Position numbers and translations under genes: made by a program
Notes under the pieces: generated by a model
Told to the model about the DNA's origin: nothing
Seen by the model: the letters and a program-made list of their open reading frames with translations, nothing else
Databases searched by the model: none
Shown: positions 7,035-13,130 of the stretch, piece by piece
Layout: each line of letters starts with the position of its first letter
How positions within the stretch are numbered: the first letter of the stretch is position 1
NCBI GenBank assembly: GCA_039920165.1
Contig: JBDSEG010000103.1
Coordinates: 1 to 16,046 of the forward strand
Direction: 5' to 3'
DNA length: 16,046 nucleotides
Source: JBDSEG01 sp039920165
Lineage (GTDB): Bacteria > Pseudomonadota > Gammaproteobacteria > Burkholderiales > Burkholderiaceae_C

Positions 7035-9623
7035 ATGACCGCCCCGCGTATCGCATCGCCCGCACCCTTCTCCGTCTCGCCTTGGCGCCTGGCGTGGCGC
7101 CAGACGGCGCGCGATTTCCGCGCTGGCGAGTTGCGCCTGCTGTTCGTCGCGGTGACGCTCGCGGTCGCGGCACTGACCGCGGTCGGCTTCTTCGCCGACC
7201 GGATCCAGGGGGGGCTTGCGCGCGATGCGCGCCAGATGCTCGGTGGTGATGCGATCGTCGCGACCGATCAGCCTGCCCCCGCGGGCTTTGCCGCTAAGGC
7301 GGCCGAACTCGGCCTCGCGACCGCCCGCACGGCGAGTTTTCCGAGCATGGGCCGGGCCTCGGATGTGCAGGGCGGCGCGACCCGGCTGGTCAGCGTGAAG
7401 GCGGTCAGCGAAGGCTATCCGCTGCGCGGCAGCGTGCTCGTGCACGCGGGAGCCGGCACGCCCGAGGTGCGTGCCAAGGCGCCGGCGCCGGGGACGGCCT
7501 GGGTCGATGCGACGCTGCTGGTGGCGCTCAACCTGAAGATCGGCGATCCGCTGCTGCTCGGCGACACGAGCCTGCGGATCGAGCGCGTAATCGTCATCGA
7601 GCCGGACCGCGGTGCGGGCTTCGCCAATTTCGCGCCGCGCGTGCTGCTCAACCTTGTGGATCTGCCGGCGACCGGCCTCATCCAACCGGCCAGCCGGGTC
7701 AGCTACCGGCTGGCGGTGGCGGCGCCCGGTACCAGCGACGCGCCCGTGCAGGCGTTCACGGCCTGGACCAAGGCTGCGGTCGAGCGCGAGAGCCTGCGCG
7801 GCGTGCGCATCGAGTCGATCGACAGCGGCCGGCCCGAGATGCGCCAGATGCTGGCGCGGGCCGAGAAATTTCTGAACCTGGTGGCGCTGCTCGCCGCGCT
7901 GCTGGCCGCGGTCGCGGTCGCCATCGCATCGCGCGATTTTGCCGCGCGCCACCTCGACGACTGCGCGATGCTGCGCGTGCTCGGCCTGCCCCAGCGCAGC
8001 ATCGCGCAGCAATACGGGATCGAGTTCGGCCTCGTCGGGCTGCTGGCCAGCGGAGCCGGCGTGGTGTTCGGCTTCGTGCTCCACAACGTCTTTGTCTGGC
8101 TGCTCGCCGGGCTGGTGGCCGCGGCCTTGCCGGCGCCGAGTGCGTGGCCGGCGCTGTTCGGCCTCGGCGTCGGCTTCACGCTGCTGCTCGGCTTCGGCCT
8201 GCCGCCGGTGCTGCAGCTCGCCCAGGTGCCGCCGCTGCGCGTCATCCGGCGCGATATGGGCGCGCTCAAGCCGGCGTCGATCGCGGTGCTCGGCGCGGGG
8301 GCGCTCGGCTTTGTCGCGCTGCTGCTTGCGGTGGCGAGCGACGTGAAGCTCGGCCTGATCGCGGTCGGCGGCTTCGCGGGCGCGGTCGCGCTGTTCGCGG
8401 TCGCCGCCTGGGGCGCGGTCGCGCTGTTGCGCCGCGCGGTGCCCGAGGCGCGTGCGCCGCGCTGGCTCATCCTCGCCACGCGCCAGATCGCCGCGCGACC
8501 GGCCTTCGCAGTGCTGCAGGTCAGCGCGCTCAGTGTCGGCCTGCTCGCGCTCGTGCTGCTGGTGCTGCTGCGCACCGACCTGGTCGACAGCTGGCGCGCC
8601 GCCACCCCCAAGGATGCGCCGAACCGCTTCGTCATCAACGTGCAACCCGAGCAGAGCGATGCTTTCCGCAAGGCCTTGCGCGATGGCGGCGTCACGCGCT
8701 TCGACTGGTTTCCGATGATCCGCGGGCGCCTGGTGGCGGTGAACGACAAACCGCTCGATCCGGCCACCTACACCGACGAACGCGCGCGCCGCCTGGCCGA
8801 GCGCGAGTTCAACCTGAGCCACGGTGCAACCCTGCCGGAGCACAACCTTGTCAGCGCGGGCCACTGGACCGACGACGAGGCCGGCGGCCTGAGCGTCGAG
8901 GAGGGCCTGGCGACGACGCTCGGCCTGAAGCTCGGCGACCGTCTGCGCTTCGATGTCGGCGGTGCGAGCGCCGAAGGCCGCATCACGAGCCTGCGCAAGG
9001 TCGACTGGGGCTCGATGCGGGTCAACTTCTTCGTCATGTTCCCGGCCGCACGGATGGCCGACGTGCCGGTGAGCTATATCGCCGCCTTTCGCGCGCCGAC
9101 GGGCGGTGTTGCCGCGGGTGGCAACGCCGGTGCCAGTTTTGACAACGCGCTCAGCCGCGACTTTCCCAACATCACCAACATCGATGTCTCGGCGTCGATC
9201 GCGCAGGTCCAGGCGGTGCTCGACCAGGTCGTGCGGGCGGTCGAATTCCTGTTCGGGTTCACGCTCGCTTCGGGCCTGGTGGTGCTGTTCGCCGCGGTGA
9301 GCGCGACGCGTGACGAGCGCGCGCGCGAATTCGCCGTGATGCGCGCACTCGGCGCCAGCAGCCGCCTGCTTGCACAAGTGCAGCGCGCCGAACTGCTGGG
9401 CGTCGGTGCGCTCGCCGGGTTGCTGGCATCGATCGCGGCGATGGCGGTCGGCTGGGCGCTCGCGCGCTATGCCTTCGAGTTCGAATGGAAGCCGGCGCCC
9501 TGGGTGCCGCTCGTCGGCGCGGCGGCCGGCGCGCTGCTCGCACTGGCCGCCGGTTGGTGGGGCTTGCGCGAGGTGCTGCGCAGGCCGGTTATCGAGACCC
9601 TGCGCCGCGCCGCCACCGAATAG
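7035..9623 (+). CDS. ybbP: YbbP-type FtsX-family ABC transporter permease
   Basis: 862 residues from the chosen start. It opens WRLAWRQTARDFRAGELRLL and a first membrane helix (about 34-54), then FADRIQGGLARDARQMLGGDAIV, the start of a large periplasmic MacB-like domain (to about 265). Next come a first FtsX-type helix bundle (about 275-410), further helices (about 420-510), a second periplasmic domain (about 520-730) and a second FtsX bundle (about 735-862) with the ERAREFAVMRALGAS coupling segment. This duplicated layout matches E. coli YbbP, which pairs with the ATPase YbbA. These proteins are mechanotransmission-type permeases, not classical importers; the role is poorly defined, perhaps lipoprotein or lipid release. 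No ATPase gene lies beside it. The possible ATG at 6873 would add 54 residues of unlikely composition, so 7035 was preferred. Confidence 0.9.
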   Translation: MTAPRIASPAPFSVSPWRLAWRQTARDFRAGELRLLFVAVTLAVAALTAVGFFADRIQGGLARDARQMLGGDAIVATDQPAPAGFAAKAAELGLATARTASFPSMGRASDVQGGATRLVSVKAVSEGYPLRGSVLVHAGAGTPEVRAKAPAPGTAWVDATLLVALNLKIGDPLLLGDTSLRIERVIVIEPDRGAGFANFAPRVLLNLVDLPATGLIQPASRVSYRLAVAAPGTSDAPVQAFTAWTKAAVERESLRGVRIESIDSGRPEMRQMLARAEKFLNLVALLAALLAAVAVAIASRDFAARHLDDCAMLRVLGLPQRSIAQQYGIEFGLVGLLASGAGVVFGFVLHNVFVWLLAGLVAAALPAPSAWPALFGLGVGFTLLLGFGLPPVLQLAQVPPLRVIRRDMGALKPASIAVLGAGALGFVALLLAVASDVKLGLIAVGGFAGAVALFAVAAWGAVALLRRAVPEARAPRWLILATRQIAARPAFAVLQVSALSVGLLALVLLVLLRTDLVDSWRAATPKDAPNRFVINVQPEQSDAFRKALRDGGVTRFDWFPMIRGRLVAVNDKPLDPATYTDERARRLAEREFNLSHGATLPEHNLVSAGHWTDDEAGGLSVEEGLATTLGLKLGDRLRFDVGGASAEGRITSLRKVDWGSMRVNFFVMFPAARMADVPVSYIAAFRAPTGGVAAGGNAGASFDNALSRDFPNITNIDVSASIAQVQAVLDQVVRAVEFLFGFTLASGLVVLFAAVSATRDERAREFAVMRALGASSRLLAQVQRAELLGVGALAGLLASIAAMAVGWALARYAFEFEWKPAPWVPLVGAAAGALLALAAGWWGLREVLRRPVIETLRRAATE

Positions 9624-9642
9624 GGACGGCAGCGCGCGCGGG

Positions 9643-9648
9643 CATACT
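9643..9648 (+). promoter_or_regulatory. Putative -10 box for leaderless histidine kinase mRNA
   Basis: CATACT ends five bases before the ATG at 9654, with no Shine-Dalgarno. The start codon is also the centre of a perfect 12-bp palindrome GGGCCATGGCCC (9649-9660). The -35 region is not recognisable. Readthrough from ybbP, whose stop is 30 bases upstream, is the alternative. Confidence 0.3.
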
Positions 9649-9653
9649 GGGCC

Positions 9654-10799
9654 ATGGCCCTGCAGCCCGTTCACCAGCGCGCCCTGCGCATCCTGCACCT
9701 CGAGGATTCGGCGCTCGACCACGAGCTGATGCTCGCGCATCTGCGCCGTGGCGGCCTGCGTGCGCAGGTGCGCAGGATCGATTCCGAGGCCGAATTCCTG
9801 GCCGCGTTGAAGCAGCCGTGGGACGTCGTCATCTCCGACTACAACCTGCCCGGCTTCTCCGGACTGGTTGCGCTCGACCTGCTGAAGTCGGGCGGGCACG
9901 ATGTGCCGTTCATCCTGGTCTCGGGCGAGATCGGCGAGGACACTGCGGTCGAGGCGATGCGCAACGGCGCGAGCGATTACCTGCTGAAAAGCCACCTCGC
10001 GCGGCTGGTCCCGGCGCTGCTGCATGCAATCGAGGCCACCGAGACGCGGCGCGCGCGCCAGCGGGCCGACCGCGAACTCGGCGAATCGAAGCAGCGCCTG
10101 CGCGAACTCGCGCAGCATCTGCAGACCAGCATCGAGCACGAGCGCGCGTCGATCGCGCGCGAGATCCACGACGATGTGGGCGGCGCATTGACGGCGCTCA
10201 ATTTCGACCTCGCGTGGATCGCCCGCCATTCGGAGTCGCCGCGCATCCTGGCGCGCGTGAATGCGGCGCTCGAGACGCTGACGCTGGCGCTCGAATCGAG
10301 CCAGCGGATCATGCACAACCTTCGTCCGGCAATCCTCGAGCAGGGCCTGCTCGCGGCGCTGCAGTGGATCGGCCAGCGCTTCGAAAAGCGCACCGGCGTC
10401 GTCTGCGTGCTGGGGCTGCCCGAGCACCTGGACGAACTCCCCGCCGGCGTGCCGCTGGTTGCCTACCGCACCGCGCAGGAGGCGCTGACCAACATCACCA
10501 AGCATGCGCAGGCGAGCCGCGTGCGGATCGACCTGTCGCTCGCCGGCGGCGTACTGTCGCTCGAGGTCAGCGACAACGGTCGCGGGTTGTCGAGCGAAGA
10601 CCTCGCGAAGGCGCGATCGTTCGGCATCCGCGGCTTGCACGAGCGCGCCGGGACGGTCGGCGGCTGGGTCGACCTGTCCAGCGGCGAGGGTGGTACAACT
10701 CTCATCCTCTCGGTCCCGCTGGACACGCCCGGCGCGCCGGTGGAACCGAATCCGCGCCTGCGCAACGCGGGCGATCCGAGCGAATGGGGCAGTCTTTGA
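9654..10799 (+). CDS. Soluble hybrid sensor kinase: N-terminal receiver + HisKA_3/HATPase
   Basis: 381 residues with no membrane segment or signal peptide, hence cytoplasmic. Receiver domain at about 10-130: acidic pair Glu17-Asp18, phospho-acceptor Asp62 (SDYNLPG), Ser90 and Lys112 (DYLLKS), all intact. A predicted coiled coil follows (about 131-165), then the NarX/DesK-type dimerisation domain with REIHDDVGGALT (169-180; phospho-acceptor His172). The HATPase domain has the N-box QEALTNITKHAQA (275-287; Asn280), the G1 box DNGRG (307-311) and GIRGLHERA (324-332). The receiver first, kinase second order means its activity may be set by another kinase through Asp62. The gene overlaps the following NarL-type regulator by 16 bases and is surely its partner. 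The C-terminal 25 residues are unstructured. Confidence 0.9.
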   Translation: MALQPVHQRALRILHLEDSALDHELMLAHLRRGGLRAQVRRIDSEAEFLAALKQPWDVVISDYNLPGFSGLVALDLLKSGGHDVPFILVSGEIGEDTAVEAMRNGASDYLLKSHLARLVPALLHAIEATETRRARQRADRELGESKQRLRELAQHLQTSIEHERASIAREIHDDVGGALTALNFDLAWIARHSESPRILARVNAALETLTLALESSQRIMHNLRPAILEQGLLAALQWIGQRFEKRTGVVCVLGLPEHLDELPAGVPLVAYRTAQEALTNITKHAQASRVRIDLSLAGGVLSLEVSDNGRGLSSEDLAKARSFGIRGLHERAGTVGGWVDLSSGEGGTTLILSVPLDTPGAPVEPNPRLRNAGDPSEWGSL

Positions 10800-11434
10800 T
10801 CAAGGTCATCCTGTGCGACGACCATGCGCTGATCCGGCGCGGGATCCGCGACACGCTGTGCGACGCGCCCGACATCGAGGTCGTCGGCGAAGCGGGCGAC
10901 TACGGCGAGTTGCGCGTGCTGTTGCGCGACACCACGGCCGACGTGCTGGTGCTCGATATCAATCTGCCAGGGCGCAGCGGCCTTGACGTGCTGCACGTGC
11001 TCAAGGACGAAGGCTCGACGATGCGGGTTCTGGTCGTCTCGATGTACCCCGAAGACCAGTATGCGATCCGCGCGCTGCGCGCCGGCGCTTTCGGCTATGT
11101 CAACAAGGGCGGCGACCCGGCGCTCATCGTCGCCGCGGTGCGCACGGTCGGGCAGGGGCGCAAATACGTGACCCCCGAGATCGCGCAGATGCTGGTCGAA
11201 AGCCTCACCACGCCGTCGACCCAGAATCCGCACGAGAAGCTCTCGGACCGCGAGATGCAGACGCTCACGCTGATCGCGTCGGGCAAGCGGCTGTCGGATA
11301 TCGCCGAGGAGCTGACCCTGAGCCCGAAGACCGTGAGCGTGTACCGCGCCCGCGTGCTCGAGAAGCTCGGCCTGTCGAACAACTCGGAACTGACGGTTTA
11401 CGCGATCCGCAACGGGCTGGTCGGGGGCGGCTGA
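10784..11434 (+). CDS. NarL/FixJ-family response regulator
   Basis: 216 residues. Receiver domain (about 5-125) with acidic pocket Asp12-Asp13, phospho-acceptor Asp58 (VLDINLPG), Ser86 and Lys108 (YVNKGG). A linker leads to a LuxR-type helix-turn-helix (about 150-212) containing KLSDREMQTLTLIASGKRLSDIAEEL in outline and the recognition helix around SPKTVSVYRARVLEKLGL (180-197). It is a DNA-binding regulator probably phosphorylated by the kinase encoded just upstream, which it overlaps by 16 bases (translational coupling). The ATG at 10784 was preferred; a TTG at 10796 in the same frame would begin directly at the first beta-strand. Target genes are not known. The nitrate transporter gene lies next, but a sigma-54 promoter there argues for a different main activator. 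Confidence 0.92.
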   Translation: MGQSLIKVILCDDHALIRRGIRDTLCDAPDIEVVGEAGDYGELRVLLRDTTADVLVLDINLPGRSGLDVLHVLKDEGSTMRVLVVSMYPEDQYAIRALRAGAFGYVNKGGDPALIVAAVRTVGQGRKYVTPEIAQMLVESLTTPSTQNPHEKLSDREMQTLTLIASGKRLSDIAEELTLSPKTVSVYRARVLEKLGLSNNSELTVYAIRNGLVGGG

Positions 11435-11435
11435 C

Positions 11436-11450
11436 GCCACGCACCGTGGC
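11436..11450 (+). terminator. Possible weak terminator hairpin after the response regulator
   Basis: GCCACG-CAC-CGTGGC begins two bases after the stop codon. The 6-bp stem is GC-rich but the sequence after it (CTCCTAAG) has no U-run, so rho-independent activity is doubtful. Confidence 0.3.
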
Positions 11451-11547
11451 CTCCTAAGCGGTCACGGCCTGCCTCCTTGCTGAAGGCGCTGCCGATCGAC
11501 GACGGTGCGCACCCGCGCGGCGGCCTTGACCGATCACGCGGGCGACT

Positions 11548-11586
11548 CGGTCATCACGGTGCGCTCCGAGCGCACTGTGATGACCG
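11548..11586. repeat. 39-bp near-perfect palindrome, possible enhancer or hairpin
   Basis: Arms of 19 bp around a single central base (11567) match at 18 of 19 positions; the one exception (11558/11576) is a G-U pair if transcribed from the plus strand. It could be a DNA dyad for a dimeric activator: it lies about 150-180 bp upstream of the sigma-54 promoter, the usual place for an enhancer. It could instead be a very stable RNA hairpin in the 3' region of the response-regulator transcript. A second, mutually exclusive hairpin GACCG/CGGTC (11582-11598) shares its right arm. Confidence 0.65.
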
Positions 11587-11673
11587 CTGTCGACGGTCTG
11601 CACCGACCCCGCGCCAGAGGTGCGCGCCGCGCCGTTCGGCGATGCGCAGTGCCGCACCAAGAAGCCTGCACCG

Positions 11674-11688
11674 ACGCACCACGTGCGT
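11674..11688. repeat. 15-bp dyad upstream of the sigma-54 promoter
   Basis: ACGCAC-CAC-GTGCGT is a perfect 6-bp dyad centred 39 bp before the -24 element. It may be an activator or repressor site; no named protein can be assigned. Confidence 0.35.
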
Positions 11689-11717
11689 GAGCCCAGCGGC
11701 TGAACACCCGGCAAGGA

Positions 11718-11734
11718 TTGGCATGCGCCTTGCG
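11718..11734 (+). promoter_or_regulatory. Sigma-54 (-24/-12) promoter of the nitrate transporter
   Basis: TTGGCATGCGCCTTGCG has the invariant GG (11720-11721) and GC (11732-11733) exactly ten bases apart, in a context very close to the RpoN consensus TGGCAC-N5-TTGC. Transcription would start near 11745, leaving a leader of about 80 nt. This implies activation by an enhancer-binding protein; NtrC under nitrogen limitation is the natural candidate for an assimilatory nitrate cluster. The regulator is inferred. Confidence 0.8.
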
Positions 11735-11810
11735 TAAAGGGCAGGTGCGTTCCGAGCGACGCGGCCTGCGCCACTGGCCGGCGCCTGGTTCGCTGGCAAC
11801 ACCACCCTTC

Positions 11811-11816
11811 GGAGGA
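11811..11816 (+). promoter_or_regulatory. Ribosome binding site of the nitrate transporter
   Basis: GGAGGA seven bases before the ATG at 11824; a strong Shine-Dalgarno that fixes the start. Confidence 0.8.
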
Positions 11817-11823
11817 TCCGTCA

Positions 11824-13116
11824 ATGGCCGACGCCAAAACCTTTCTTAAGTCCGGACACTGGCCCACGCTGGTCGCCGCCTTCCTCTACTTCGACTTCTG
11901 CTTCGCGATCTGGGTGCTCAACGGCGCGATGGCGCCCTTCATCAGCGAGAGTTTCGGCCTGACCGCCGCGCAGAAGGGCTTCATGATCTCGGTCCCGATC
12001 CTGGCCGGCGCGCTGATGCGTTTTCCGCTCGGCGTGCTGTCGCAGTACATCGGGCGCAAGAACGCCGCGATGGTCGAGATGCTGCTGGTCGTGCTCGCGT
12101 TGGGCTATGGCTATTTCCTCGTCGACAGCTACGACGAGGTGCTGGCGATGGGTGTGCTGCTGGGCATCGCCGGCGCCAGCTTCGGCGTCGCGCTGAGCCT
12201 GGGAAGCGGCTGGTTCCCGCCGCGCTACAAGGGCCTGGCGATGGGCATCGCCGGCGCCGGCAATTCAGGCACCGTGCTGGCCGTTCTGTTCGCGCCGCCG
12301 CTCGCCCAGGCCTACGGCTGGTCGACGGTCTACGGCCTGGCCGCGGCGACCATGCTGCTGCCGCTGGCGGTGATGTGGATGGTCGCCAAGGAGCCGCCCG
12401 ACCGCGAGCACCAGAGCCTGCGCCAGCACGTGGCCTGCCTGTTCGAGAAGGACGGCTGGGCCTTCAGCCTGATCTACATCGTCACCTTCGGCGGCTTCAT
12501 CGGCCTGGCCAGCTTTCTGCCGACCTACTTCTACGACCAGTTCAAGGTCACCAAGGTCGAGGCCGGCCAGCTGACCATGCTCGCCACGCTGATGGGCTCG
12601 GCGGTGCGTGTCGTCGGCGGCTATATCTCCGACCGCATCGGCGGCATCAACACCCTCAGCGCGGTGCTCGGCATCGTCGCCGTGTCGCTGGTGCTGTGCG
12701 GGCTGGCCGGCGGCTCGGTGACCGCGACGGCGCTGCTGTTCATGCTGTGCTTCGCCGCCCTCGGTGCGGGCAACGGCGCGCTGTTCCAGCTGGTGCCGCT
12801 GCGCTGGCCGCTGGCGACCGCGGTGGCCGGGTCGATGATCGGCGAGGTCGGTGCGCTCGGGGGTGGGTTGATTCCGAACGCGATGGGCCAGTCGAAGCAG
12901 TTGACCGACACCTACCTGTGGGGCTTCGTCGGATTCGCGGTGCTCGCCGTCGTCATGCTCGGCATGTTGCGGCGGGTGCAGATCCGCTGGACGCGGACCT
13001 GGGCCGAAACGGGTGGGCGAGCCAAGGGGTCGACCCCGCTGCAAAGCGGGCGGCCAGCAGCACCAGGGTGGCCCGAGACCGGGAAGCGCCCGAACCCCGA
13101 AGAGCGGCCCGCATGA
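11824..13116 (+). CDS. narK: Nitrate/nitrite transporter, MFS NNP family (NarK/NasA type)
   Basis: 430 residues with about twelve membrane helices between residues 15 and 385. Two nitrate-signature motifs are present: GIAGAGNSGT (141-150) and AALGAGNGALFQLVP (311-325). The two substrate-binding arginines of the family correspond to Arg66 (ALMRFPLG) and Arg262 (GSAVRVVGG); YIGRKNAA (75-82) and YISDRIGG (267-274) are the MFS A-type loops. It should bring nitrate into the cell for assimilation, as nirB lies downstream; nitrate/nitrite exchange is the alternative. Expression is likely sigma-54 dependent from the promoter 90-105 bp upstream. Residues after about 398 form a Pro/Gly/Arg-rich tail encoded by palindrome-rich DNA, which looks like a late extension. 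In Pseudomonas the equivalent gene is called nasA. Confidence 0.93.
   Translation: MADAKTFLKSGHWPTLVAAFLYFDFCFAIWVLNGAMAPFISESFGLTAAQKGFMISVPILAGALMRFPLGVLSQYIGRKNAAMVEMLLVVLALGYGYFLVDSYDEVLAMGVLLGIAGASFGVALSLGSGWFPPRYKGLAMGIAGAGNSGTVLAVLFAPPLAQAYGWSTVYGLAAATMLLPLAVMWMVAKEPPDREHQSLRQHVACLFEKDGWAFSLIYIVTFGGFIGLASFLPTYFYDQFKVTKVEAGQLTMLATLMGSAVRVVGGYISDRIGGINTLSAVLGIVAVSLVLCGLAGGSVTATALLFMLCFAALGAGNGALFQLVPLRWPLATAVAGSMIGEVGALGGGLIPNAMGQSKQLTDTYLWGFVGFAVLAVVMLGMLRRVQIRWTRTWAETGGRAKGSTPLQSGRPAAPGWPETGKRPNPEERPA
13026..13050. repeat. Overlapping palindromes inside the transporter C-terminal tail codons
   Basis: GGGGTCGACCCC (13026-13037) is a perfect 12-bp palindrome. It overlaps a hairpin CCCGCT-GCAA-AGCGGG (13035-13050) with a 6-bp stem and a GNRA-type loop. 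It could be an old terminator now inside the reading frame, or act on both converging transcripts; no U-run is present. Confidence 0.4.
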
Positions 13117-13130
13117 AGCAGGCGTGCGCG

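Larger units (their letters stand above)
11435..11823 (+). promoter_or_regulatory. 389-bp intergenic regulatory region upstream of the nitrate transporter
   Basis: No credible gene is present here; the short open frames on both strands are arginine-rich shadows. It holds a small hairpin after the regulator (11436-11450), a 39-bp palindrome (11548-11586) with a competing hairpin (11582-11598), a compact dyad ACGCAC-CAC-GTGCGT (11674-11688), a sigma-54 promoter (11718-11734), a roughly 80-nt leader and a strong ribosome binding site (11811-11816). Several GCACC/GGTGC-like half-sites are scattered in it, but none forms the canonical NtrC site with a five-base spacer. Confidence 0.7.

Noticed and set aside
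6927..10640. Open frame of 1237 codons on the minus strand
   Set aside because: It lies opposite ybbP and the histidine kinase gene, is dominated by Arg, Gln, Ala and His, and has no recognisable domain. It is a shadow caused by high GC at third positions.
11599..11624. TGCACC ... GGTGCG pair considered as an NtrC site
   Set aside because: The half-sites are separated by 14 bases instead of the five expected, so it was not annotated as an NtrC operator.
11477..11867. Several short open frames on both strands between the regulator and the transporter
   Set aside because: All are rich in Arg, Ala and Ser, lack ribosome binding sites and cross the palindrome and sigma-54 promoter, so they are not coding.
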